Positions 1-8,900 of a stretch of DNA of 64,000 nt are shown here, in pieces (position 1 is the stretch's first letter; every line of letters starts with the position of its first letter). Below the pieces are notes generated by a model, which ran no database searches, was not told the origin of the DNA, and saw nothing but the letters and a program-made list of their open reading frames with translations. The DNA comes from Flammeovirga agarivorans (GTDB lineage Bacteria > Bacteroidota > Bacteroidia > Cytophagales > Flammeovirgaceae): NCBI RefSeq assembly GCF_012641475.1, contig NZ_JABAIL010000007.1, forward strand, positions 248,001-312,000. The letters are read 5' to 3'. A program made the position numbers and the translations under genes.

Positions 1-284
1 TACTCTTGGAATGGGATGAAATAGCGATGAAAGGATCCCGAAGAAGACAAAAATTTTTATTAGGCTTTTATGATAATTACCAAGATCAGTTTATCAATGA
101 CTATGCTGTAGAATCGCCGGAGGAAGACTTTGCAGAATCTTGGTCTTATTTTATTTTGAATGAAAAAAATGAAGCCACTTCCATCAAAGATAAAAAGATA
201 AATTTCTTTTATCAATTTCCCGATTTAGTGGCTTACAGAACTGAGATGAGACAACATTTAAAGTCCCTCAATATGGATGATTAA
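1..284 (+). CDS. C-terminal fragment of an unidentified protein
   Basis: The reading frame is open to the left edge, so only about the last 94 residues are present; the TTG at 6 is not a credible start. The fragment is acidic and aromatic-rich. It contains an EEDFAESW segment that resembles the glutamate-bearing helix following HExxH in some gluzincin metallopeptidases, but the zinc-binding part would lie outside the window, so this is only a suggestion. The stop at 282-284 lies 3 bp from the stop of the convergent MORN-repeat gene, and no terminator hairpin separates them. Confidence 0.6.
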   Translation, partial: LLEWDEIAMKGSRRRQKFLLGFYDNYQDQFINDYAVESPEEDFAESWSYFILNEKNEATSIKDKKINFFYQFPDLVAYRTEMRQHLKSLNMDD

Positions 285-287
285 TAT

Positions 288-1163
288 CTATTTAGTGAGT
301 TTCTTATTTTTCGGTTTATCTTTTTTCCAGATGCCCTCAAATATTACTTCGTTTTTATCATTAAATAAAACACCAAAACCTTCTCTTAAATTATTACTCC
401 AGAACCCTTCATATCTTTCTCCACTTTTGAAAAAATAGACGCCAAAACCGTCTCTTATACCAGCTTTATAATTTCCTTCAAAGCGGTCACCATTTTCCCA
501 GGTATAAACACCTTGTCCATTTCTTCTATTGTTTTCCCAAAGTCCTTCATAGAAACCTGTTTTTTCAAAAACCGCATACCCAAAACCATGAGCATTCCCA
601 TTAAATACCTCACCAATGTATTTAATCTCAGCTCCATCATAATTTTGAATATCGAGTCTTTCAATGTCTTTATTTTGAGAGACTAATTCTTTCTGAAGGT
701 TTTTAATAGTTTTCTTATTCTTTTGAAGGTCAAGCTCAAGTTTTCCTTTATCCGATGTGAGTAGGTGATTTGTAGTTTTATACACATTAATACTATCAAA
801 TAATTCCACTTGATTTTGCTTTAGTCGATAGATATATTTTTGGTTGGTGTAATACCGTTTTTCAAGCTCATTGATTTTTTCGAAAGGTACTTTTTGGTCT
901 TCGATGAAACGCAATGCATTTTCTGTATAACTATCCGATTGATAAATGCTATCGACTTTATGATACAATGATAGAGCAGTATCGTATTGATGAGCAATCA
1001 ATAATGAATCTGCAGTGGTTTTTAAAGTGAGTACTTTATATTCAAGATCCTCTTTTTCTAGTGTCTTTATTTTGATATGCAGTTGATCTATATGCTCAGA
1101 AACATAAAGAGAAATAATGGATAGAATAAAACATAACGGGATGATAATTAGTATCTTTTTCAT
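288..1163 (-). CDS. Membrane-anchored coiled-coil protein with MORN repeats
   Basis: A 291-residue protein. A hydrophobic segment at about residues 2-21 looks like a membrane anchor or uncleaved signal. Residues about 30-175 are rich in K, E and L, consistent with coiled coil. Residues about 182-283 hold four to five MORN repeats of the form YxGxWxNxxRxGxGxY. MORN repeats usually form beta-hairpin scaffolds that bind lipids or proteins; no enzyme domain is visible. I chose the ATG at 1163, 1 nt beyond the stop of the upstream DUF2490 gene, over a TTG at 1175, because it places the hydrophobic segment at the N terminus. The two genes are probably cotranscribed. Its exact role is unknown. Confidence 0.85.
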   Translation of the reverse strand: MKKILIIIPLCFILSIISLYVSEHIDQLHIKIKTLEKEDLEYKVLTLKTTADSLLIAHQYDTALSLYHKVDSIYQSDSYTENALRFIEDQKVPFEKINELEKRYYTNQKYIYRLKQNQVELFDSINVYKTTNHLLTSDKGKLELDLQKNKKTIKNLQKELVSQNKDIERLDIQNYDGAEIKYIGEVFNGNAHGFGYAVFEKTGFYEGLWENNRRNGQGVYTWENGDRFEGNYKAGIRDGFGVYFFKSGERYEGFWSNNLREGFGVLFNDKNEVIFEGIWKKDKPKNKKLTK

Positions 1164-1164
1164 A

Positions 1165-1977
1165 TTAATATCCAAGGTTAATTTTAGGCATTTTGTTACT
1201 GTTTTTTCTAGTATCTAGACCAATAAAGATATTGAACCTAAGAATGTGAGATTCTTTATATTGGTATCCAGAACTCTTTTGTCCTAACGTCCACATATGA
1301 CCTGCAAAGAATGTGATTTGGTTGTTTAGGACGTAACCAAACCCATTGTATGTTCTAAAGTCTTCAAATGGATTATAGGCAATCGAAGCCCCAGAATGCA
1401 TAAAGATTTCGAAACTAGGGGAGAAATAAAGTGTATTCTTTTCTATCTTCTTTTTATTGATTGGAATGTAGGCAAACATCTTATACCTATATCTATTGGT
1501 ATAATCATGCTCTGCACCGATATTATTATCTCTTTTCCAACGGTGTTCAAATCTAAATTGATGATAGATTTTTACTCTACCCATCATAGGCATTTTTAAG
1601 AGCCATTGGTGCCAGATTCTATGTTCAATAGTATATGGTTCATATTGGTCACTACCAGGTTCCGGAGAAAAATTCACCACCATAGTAGGTCCAATTACAG
1701 CCTCAAAATAATCATTAAAGAAAATATTAAGACCTGCTCTATTGTAGATTTGTCTTGGTCTACCATAGAATGAATTAACATCATCAAGATCATTTCTCAC
1801 CCTATAATGATGCTCACCATAGTAACCAAGTTTCTCAGAAAACCTGACTTTAATGTATGCACCCGTCCATATTCCAGTTTCCTCTAAACTAGACTCTGGG
1901 GCATCTTGTCCATACGTATAAATTGTAGATAATAAACTAATTAAAATTAGAATGAATCTTGGTAGTTTTTTTAGCAT
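1165..1977 (-). CDS. DUF2490 family outer-membrane beta-barrel protein
   Basis: A 270-residue protein with a signal peptide ending near TYGQ (about residue 24). The rest is alternating aromatic/polar beta-strand sequence, including a YGEHHYRVRND stretch, repeated H-R-W motifs (EHRIWHQW, FEHRWKRD) and a terminal RFNIFIGLDTR strand. This pattern fits DUF2490, a Bacteroidota outer-membrane beta-barrel family of unknown function. It is the first gene of a two-gene minus-strand unit with the MORN protein, which begins 1 nt after its stop. A CAAATGTA sequence at 2091-2098 would be a -7 element for this strand, but no good -33 partner is present. Confidence 0.8.
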   Translation of the reverse strand: MLKKLPRFILILISLLSTIYTYGQDAPESSLEETGIWTGAYIKVRFSEKLGYYGEHHYRVRNDLDDVNSFYGRPRQIYNRAGLNIFFNDYFEAVIGPTMVVNFSPEPGSDQYEPYTIEHRIWHQWLLKMPMMGRVKIYHQFRFEHRWKRDNNIGAEHDYTNRYRYKMFAYIPINKKKIEKNTLYFSPSFEIFMHSGASIAYNPFEDFRTYNGFGYVLNNQITFFAGHMWTLGQKSSGYQYKESHILRFNIFIGLDTRKNSNKMPKINLGY

Positions 1978-2398
1978 ATTAATTAATGAAGTTAGACAGT
2001 CGTTAAGTTTAGGAGTTCAACTTTGTGAAGAGTGTATTGGTTGAAGTTTAAATAATCATTGTATCAGAAATTGAATAGCAACGATCTATACAAATGTATT
2101 GTTGTTCGATAGATATTTGATTGTGAAGAGTGTTTTTTTACAATATTTTTTGTTTTCAGTTAGTAAGCTTTTACATGATAAAATTTCATGATAATCACCT
2201 TTTTATTGTTAAAAATAAATCAAAACGCCTTGTATGTTTTGTTATGTTTTGAATACATGCAAAATAGTTGAATAATGTAAGATCTGATATGTTAATTTTT
2301 TTATGACGCAATAACATTCATATTAAAATTTTCAGCAATATGCTGTCTATCAATACTCTTTTCATTAACTTATATCATCACCCAAAGTAAATTATTGT
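1978..2398. other. Divergent intergenic region with a repeated 13-mer
   Basis: A 421-bp AT-rich spacer between the DUF2490 gene (minus) and the MFS gene (plus); it must hold both promoters. The 13-mer TTGTGAAGAGTGT occurs twice, at 2023-2035 and 2121-2133, 98 bp apart. A tandem TATGTTTTG pair lies near 2236-2252. No open reading frame, tRNA or strong hairpin was seen. Confidence 0.4.
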
Positions 2399-3652
2399 AT
2401 GACCCAAAATACTACGTTTAAGAAAGATATTCTTTATTGGAGATTTTCTGCTTATGGTTTTCTTAAGAATCTCAGGTTTTTTGACCCTTTTATGATTATC
2501 TATCTCTCCGGAATAGGGGTGAGTTATACTCAGATTGGAGTGTTATACGGTATTCGAAAGTTAGTGGCATTTTTCTTAGAAGTACCTACAGGGATTTTAG
2601 CGGACAAAATGGGAAGGAAGCAGTCATTGTCATTAGCTTTTTTAGCTTACATTATCTCTTTTCTTATCATCTACCTTTACCCTAATTTCTATCTTCTGAT
2701 CTTATCATTTACCTTTTTTGGTTTGGCAGAAACATTAAGAAGTGGTACACATAAGGCGATTATCCTATCATATTTAGAAATTAAAGGATGGGAAGATCAA
2801 AAGGCAGATTATTTTGGACATACAAGAGGTTGGGCTCAAATGGGGAGTGCTATCTCATCTTTGGTGGCAGGGGTGTTGGTTTTCAATACAGAGCATTTCA
2901 ATAACATCTTTCTATTTTCCATTGTACCATATGTCATCAACTTCTTTAATATCATTACCTACCCAAAAGAATTGAATACAGGAAAAGCATCTAAGAAAAA
3001 GAAAACAGAAAGTTTTAATTCAGAAATGTTGACTGCGTTAAAAAATCCACACTTAATAAAGGTTATAGGGAATTCTACAACATTGGCTTCATTTCTTGGT
3101 GCAGTAAAAGATTTTATCCAACCAATAATGGCCACGTTTGCTTTGTCTTTAGTCTTTATTAAAGACATAGGTTCAGAGCATCAAAGGATAGGTATAGTCG
3201 TGGGGGTACTTTATTTTATTATCTATTTTCTGAATTCAACAACATCGATTAATGCGAAAAAAATTACAAAGGGCTTTAGTGATCAACCTTCTTATATTAC
3301 AGTTACATTAATTGCAGGCTTGGTGGTAGGGATCTGTTCTGGTATCTTTTATGAATTCAATTTTGTGGTATTGTCACTAATTTCTTTTTCTCTTCTTTAT
3401 ATCATAGATAGTTTAAGAAAACCATTTATTTTTTCTTATATCATGGATGATACACCTTCTGATATGACTACTACCTTTTTATCTATTCAATCTTTTGTTA
3501 GTACCATTGCTACCGCTGTACTTTCATTTTTGTTTGGGTATTTGGCAGACCATTTTTCTATTGGAGAGGCATTAGTGATCGTAGGAATAATGCTTTTAGT
3601 GTTATACCTCACAGTACTGATGTTTTATCACAAAAATAAGAAGAAGAGTTAG
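2399..3652 (+). CDS. MFS transporter
   Basis: A 417-residue polytopic membrane protein with about 12 hydrophobic segments. The loop between TM2 and TM3 reads GILADKMGRKQSLSLA, the classic major facilitator signature GxLaDrxGRkxxL, and TM3-4 contains a GLAETLRSGTHKAI segment seen in drug/proton antiporter-like members. The substrate cannot be read from sequence. It appears monocistronic, 53 bp ahead of the Spo0M-like gene on the same strand, without an intervening terminator hairpin. The ATG at 2399 is the only sensible start, giving a short cytoplasmic N terminus before TM1. Confidence 0.88.
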   Translation: MTQNTTFKKDILYWRFSAYGFLKNLRFFDPFMIIYLSGIGVSYTQIGVLYGIRKLVAFFLEVPTGILADKMGRKQSLSLAFLAYIISFLIIYLYPNFYLLILSFTFFGLAETLRSGTHKAIILSYLEIKGWEDQKADYFGHTRGWAQMGSAISSLVAGVLVFNTEHFNNIFLFSIVPYVINFFNIITYPKELNTGKASKKKKTESFNSEMLTALKNPHLIKVIGNSTTLASFLGAVKDFIQPIMATFALSLVFIKDIGSEHQRIGIVVGVLYFIIYFLNSTTSINAKKITKGFSDQPSYITVTLIAGLVVGICSGIFYEFNFVVLSLISFSLLYIIDSLRKPFIFSYIMDDTPSDMTTTFLSIQSFVSTIATAVLSFLFGYLADHFSIGEALVIVGIMLLVLYLTVLMFYHKNKKKS

Positions 3653-3705
3653 AATCCATTTAGAAAAGATGTAAATTCAATTGAGTAATAAATTAAACAA
3701 ACGAT

Positions 3706-4479
3706 ATGTCATTTTTTAAGAAAGCTCTTGCCAGTGTAGGAATTGGGAGTTTAAAAGTCGATACCATTTTTGATAAAGAACAAGTTCACGCCGGAGAACA
3801 GATAACAGGTAAAGTGTACTTGAAATCTGGAAATGTAGACCAGAATATCAATAAAATTGAAATTAGATTATATGCTCATGTTTATATCAAAGATGAGGAT
3901 ACTGAGAATAATAGAGCACATCAAGAAATTGAGCTATGGCGTTATGCTATCGCAGACTCATTTACCATCAAAAAAGAGGTCGATGAGGTGTTTGAATTTG
4001 ATTTGAAGTTACCAAATGATGTACCCGTTTCTTTTGGTGATTCTAAAGTATACATGAAAACATTAGTTGATATCGATAATGCCATTGATAAATCTGACCG
4101 TGATGATTTATTAATAGCTCCTCATCCGTTGCAGGAGCAATGTATGCATGCATTTGAGGAATTAGGTTTGTACTTAGCAGAGACCGAATGCGAAAGAGCA
4201 GGCTATGGAATTCCTACTGAACTTCCTGTCGTCCAAGAGTTGGAGTTTAAGCCTAATGGAGGTCATTTCAGAGGAAAAATTGACGAACTGGAAGTGATGT
4301 TTATTGCCGCTGAAGATAAATTATATGTATTATTAGAAATAGACAAAAGAGGGAATTGGTTGCAAGAAATGGCTGGCTATGATGAAAGGAACTTTAAATT
4401 GGTTTTACATATGTCCAAACATTATTCACAACAAAAACTTGTCGAGATGTTTTATCAAATAATTACAGAGAATATTTAG
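3706..4479 (+). CDS. Spo0M-like (SpoOM family) arrestin-fold protein
   Basis: A 257-residue soluble protein that begins MSFFKKALASVGIG and continues with a beta-sandwich pattern (VDTIFDKEQVHAGEQITGKV), the hallmark of the SpoOM family. Bacillus Spo0M modulates sporulation and cell-shape phenotypes, but homologues are common in non-spore-formers, where their role is unclear; the fold resembles arrestin. Length matches the family. There is no signal peptide or membrane segment. A stem-loop at 4484-4526 follows directly, so transcription may end here despite the lack of a T-tract. Confidence 0.8.
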   Translation: MSFFKKALASVGIGSLKVDTIFDKEQVHAGEQITGKVYLKSGNVDQNINKIEIRLYAHVYIKDEDTENNRAHQEIELWRYAIADSFTIKKEVDEVFEFDLKLPNDVPVSFGDSKVYMKTLVDIDNAIDKSDRDDLLIAPHPLQEQCMHAFEELGLYLAETECERAGYGIPTELPVVQELEFKPNGGHFRGKIDELEVMFIAAEDKLYVLLEIDKRGNWLQEMAGYDERNFKLVLHMSKHYSQQKLVEMFYQIITENI

Positions 4480-4483
4480 TAGT

Positions 4484-4526
4484 AAATGCTTGGTAAGATG
4501 TTGAATAATAATCTTATCAAGCATTT
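4484..4526 (+). other. Stem-loop after the Spo0M-like gene
   Basis: A 16-bp inverted repeat: AAATGCTTGGTAAGAT (4484-4499) pairs with ATCTTATCAAGCATTT (4511-4526), with one G-T pair and an 11-nt loop. No U-tract follows, so it is either a weak terminator or an mRNA-stabilising hairpin. Confidence 0.6.
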
Positions 4527-4583
4527 AAATCTATTGTATTTTATAAAACAGAAAGGTAGACTCTATTTATTACCTTGCAGATA

Positions 4584-5669
4584 ATGAAAGCTATTAAAAA
4601 TATATACTTAATTTACCTACTCCTCTTTTCTTTACTTGTATCATGTAAAGATAGTACTGAAAATGAAGTCGAAGAGGAAGAGACAACAAACAAAATTTCA
4701 GCTGTTGATATTTCAAATTACCCTGAAATTGAACTGACCAACCCTGTATTTTATAATGAAGAGGGCACTGAAATTAACTTCTTATCTTACTTAAGTGATC
4801 ATGGAGTAAACACAGTGCGTTTAAGATTGTGGGTTGATCCTGTTTCTAATCATTCTACTTTTGATGAAGTACAACGTTTTTCTCAAGAGTTAAAAGGAAT
4901 GGGTTTTAAAATATGGTTGACAGTACATTACTCTGATACTTGGGCTGACCCTGGACATCAGGAAACTCCAGAACGTTGGAAAAACCTGTCTTACGAAGCA
5001 TTAAAAGACAGTGTTTATGAATATACTTCTTCCATTGTAAATACAATGTCACCAGAGTACATTCAAGTTGGTAATGAAATCAATACTGGAATATTACATC
5101 CAATAGGCACCCTTCAAAATATGGAACAGTTCAAAGGATTACTGAAATCGGGAATCAAAGCTGTTCGAGACCAAAATACCAATACCAAAATTATTTTACA
5201 TTACGCAGGTATAGAAGGATCCGACTGGTTTTTTAATGAGATGTATGGACTTGATTACGATATCATTGGTTTATCATATTATCCATTATGGCATGGAAAG
5301 TCATTATCCAACCTTAGTTCAACCTTATCAAGTTTAGCCTCATCTTATGATAAAGATGTTCTGGTGGCTGAGACCGCTTATGCATTTACTTTAGGTTGGA
5401 ATGATTGGACGAATAATATTATTGGTAGTGATGACCAATTGATTACACCGGATTACCCTTCAAGTGCGGAAGGTCAAAAGGCTTTTATAAAAGAAATCAG
5501 AACGCTTTCTACAGCTAAAGAATATACTTTAGGTTTTTGTTACTGGGGAGCAGAATTAATTGCTTGGAAAGGTACAGAAGCTACTGATGGTTCTTCTTGG
5601 GAAAACCAGGCGTTGTTTGATTTTGATAATAAGGCCTTACCTGTAATTGAAGAATTTAAAATTAAATAA
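4584..5669 (+). CDS. GH53 arabinogalactan endo-beta-1,4-galactanase lipoprotein
   Basis: A 361-residue lipoprotein; the lipobox LLVSC places the lipidated cysteine at residue 21, and an acidic linker (EVEEEE) follows, as in surface-exported Bacteroidota lipoproteins. The catalytic domain carries GH53 landmarks: VNTVRLRLWVDP near the start, the acid/base glutamate in QVGNEINTG (E165) and the nucleophile in VAETAY (E263), about 98 residues apart as expected. GH53 enzymes hydrolyse internal beta-1,4-galactosyl bonds in type I arabinogalactan or pectic galactan. The start is the ATG at 4584, not an upstream TTG at 4575. It lies upstream of a large secreted sulfatase on the same strand but 270 bp away. 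Confidence 0.9.
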   Translation: MKAIKNIYLIYLLLFSLLVSCKDSTENEVEEEETTNKISAVDISNYPEIELTNPVFYNEEGTEINFLSYLSDHGVNTVRLRLWVDPVSNHSTFDEVQRFSQELKGMGFKIWLTVHYSDTWADPGHQETPERWKNLSYEALKDSVYEYTSSIVNTMSPEYIQVGNEINTGILHPIGTLQNMEQFKGLLKSGIKAVRDQNTNTKIILHYAGIEGSDWFFNEMYGLDYDIIGLSYYPLWHGKSLSNLSSTLSSLASSYDKDVLVAETAYAFTLGWNDWTNNIIGSDDQLITPDYPSSAEGQKAFIKEIRTLSTAKEYTLGFCYWGAELIAWKGTEATDGSSWENQALFDFDNKALPVIEEFKIK

Positions 5670-5939
5670 GATAAAAAATCAGTACTCATTTGATATATAA
5701 CTGCAGTATTTTTCATTGAAAATACCACTTTATAGGTTTGTATTCTTCTTCTTTGTGCATTCAGTAAACCAATATAAAATTCATAATAGAGAATAGAGTA
5801 ATCTCATTTTGACCTAAACTAACCCTTCATTAACTTCTATTTATACAAATACAACTTTTTATATCTCAATCCGCGATATTCATTTTTGAAGTCGTGTAAA
5901 ATATACGCCTAATATTTTTTGTTTACTTACTGAACACAA

Positions 5940-8900
5940 ATGAGAAGATTATTACTATTTACTATCATTTTTATAATGAGGCTGACGTCTATTTATGCCG
6001 ATACATGGTATGTAAAGGCTGATGGTACCGATGCAGCTGAAAATGGAACTCAAGAAGCTCCTTTTCAGACGATCTCATATGCTATTGCTCAGGCATCAAA
6101 TGATGATATCATCCATATTATTGGAACAGTGATAGAGTATGGAATTACTATCAATAAATCTATAACTATTGAGGGAGATGCACCACTCACTTCTATAGTT
6201 CAAGGAAATATTGAATCACCTTTTGTACGTTTAGAGAATGGTGAAGTACCTGCTTCAAACCAACGTATTTTTACTATGTCTCAAAATGAGCAAATAGTAA
6301 CTTTTAGAAATCTTACCATAAAGTATGGTTTTGAAGGGGGGCAAGCAGGAGCAATTTATAACAACAAATTGAACTCTCAATTAACGGTTGAAAATTGTAA
6401 TTTTATTGAAAACTATGCAAAAAGCCAAGGTGGAGCTATTTCTACAAACAGAGAGCTAACAGTAAAAAATTCCTCGTTTATTAATAACAAGAGTGCCACA
6501 CACAGTGGAGCTATTAATAATAACTCGAACCTAATCCCATTAGTGATCGAAAATTGCCTTTTTTATGGTAACGTTGCAGGTGGTACTGGTACGGGAGCTT
6601 CAGTTAGAGCAAATGCTAAAGAAGTCACTTTCTTAAATAACACCTTTGCTTATAATTCTACTGAGGCGGTCAATAAATCTGCTGGAATCAACTTATATTC
6701 AGCTTTAAGTGATGATGATAAAGCAAATAATAGAACTATTGTAGTGAACATGCATAACAATATTCTTTTTAATAATATTGTGGGTGATGACGTAAGAGCC
6801 GATGGAGAAGATATTGTTATCTCAAACGAGGCGGATACAGATTTTAATGTAAGTGGTAATATCATTTCATATGTTCACTCAGCTTCTGATAGAGCACCTT
6901 TTGAAAACGGGACAAATTATTTGCAGAAAGCACAAGTAGCCGAGTCAGCTTTAAAATTTGGTGAGTTGCAGCAAGCTGAAAATGGCTTATATATTTTACC
7001 AATTTATAATACCTCTTTGGCTGATGCATCAGGAACTGCATCAGGTACTATTACTGATGCAATAGGTCAAACAAAATCGAATAATGATATTGGACATTTA
7101 GGAGTAGGATCTTTAGCATTACCACCAATATTTATCACTGACCCATTTCAAAATTACCCTGAAAATCAAGAGAAGTTAACTTTACAAACACTATCTCCCA
7201 ATAATAATGTTTCTTATGAGATTACAGGTGGTGAGGATCAGACCTCTTTTAATTTGTCTTCAGAAGGGGAACTATCATTTGTAACTACCCCAAGTGTAGA
7301 TATAGCTGCAGATCATGATGGAGATAATGTTTATAAGGTTGAAATAACAATCACAGAGGGTGATCTTTCAACTACAGAATTATTTGAATTAAGTATTGTT
7401 GGAGCGAAGTTAAATGTAGTGATGATCGTTCTCGATGATCTAAATGATTACATTGGCTTTATGGGTGGTTATCTAAAAACAAAGACACCTAACATTGATA
7501 AATTGGCGACACAAGGTGTTTCATTTATGAATGCTCATTCCAACGCTCCTCTATGTGATCCATCAAGAGCCTCTTTCTTGAATGGTATATTACCTATGAC
7601 TTCACAGCATTTTGGTACAGGTGGTAGTAACTGGAAGAATAACCCAGTACTAAAGGAATCAAAATTGATTTCAGAATACTTTATGGATAATGGTTACACC
7701 ACTTACAAAACAGGTAAGATTACTCACTCTACCTCAGGTGAAGATAAATGGTGGGATTATGTACATGAGGATTCTCAAGATTATGGTCCAGTTGCTTATA
7801 ATGGAAAAAGTGGAGCTATTCACTCAAGTTCTATTCACCAAATGGCAGATGTCGGTGGTTCGTTAGACGGTGTTTACGGAAGACTTTCTGATATTCCAAC
7901 TGCAATGAGACATCAAACATTAGATGACAATTCTGGATTTGATAGATTAATTGAAGGATGGTACAGTACTATTACAGGAGAGAAATTTAATTACGTTTCT
8001 GAAGAGGACAGAGATCTTATGCCCGATGAGAAAAATACAGACTGGGCTGTTGAGCATATCAATGCTTTATCCGATGCAGATAGTGAAGACCCTTTTTTTA
8101 TGGCAGTCGGAATCATTCGTCCCCATTCGCCTTTTGTAGTGCCAGACAAATATTTTGATATGTTCCCCTTAGAGAGCATTGAACTTCCAAAGATCTATTT
8201 AGATGACAGAGAAGATTTTACTTATGACCGTACGAATAGAGGACATGAGATTGTTGATGCTCTAGAACATAGTCATATCGATAAGAATGAAGGATTAAAA
8301 AGGTATTTCCAAGGCTACTTAGCAAGTGTTGCTTTTGCTGATGAAATGGTCGGTAAAGTTGTTGATGCTGTAGAGAATAGTAAGTACAAAGACAATACAG
8401 TGATCATGTTATTTAGCGATCATGGTTATTTGATGGGAGAAAAAGATTATTCTCACAAGAATAATCTTTGGGAACATTCGACTAGAGTTCCATTGATCAT
8501 TAAATCACCTATCCATAAAAATACACATGGCGGAAAAGTAAATCACCCAGTATCATTGGTAGATATTTATCCTACATTGCAAGATTTATGTTCACTAACT
8601 GGAGATACAAAGTTTAGTGAAGCTGGAGCTGATTTAGACGGTAATAGTTTAAAGCCTTTCCTTTTTGATGTTAACTCTTCGGACTTTACAGGAGATGAAG
8701 TAGCTTTATCGGTAATAGGTAATTGGTTCTATAAAACTTCAGACCGTCAAAACTATGGTATAAAGAGTCAAAGGTTCCGTTATATTAATCGTTATGATGG
8801 CCAAGACGAATTGTATGATCACAAATATGACCAAGATGAATTTATCAATGTAATTGATGATCCTGCATATGTAGAAGTATTGGCTGCTTTCCAAAAGAAG

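Noticed and set aside
5733-5740. TAGGTTTG as the promoter of the 5940 sulfatase gene
   Set aside because: The -7 match is good, but the -33 partner is only TTTC at 18-bp spacing and the leader would be nearly 200 nt, so it is not listed as a feature.
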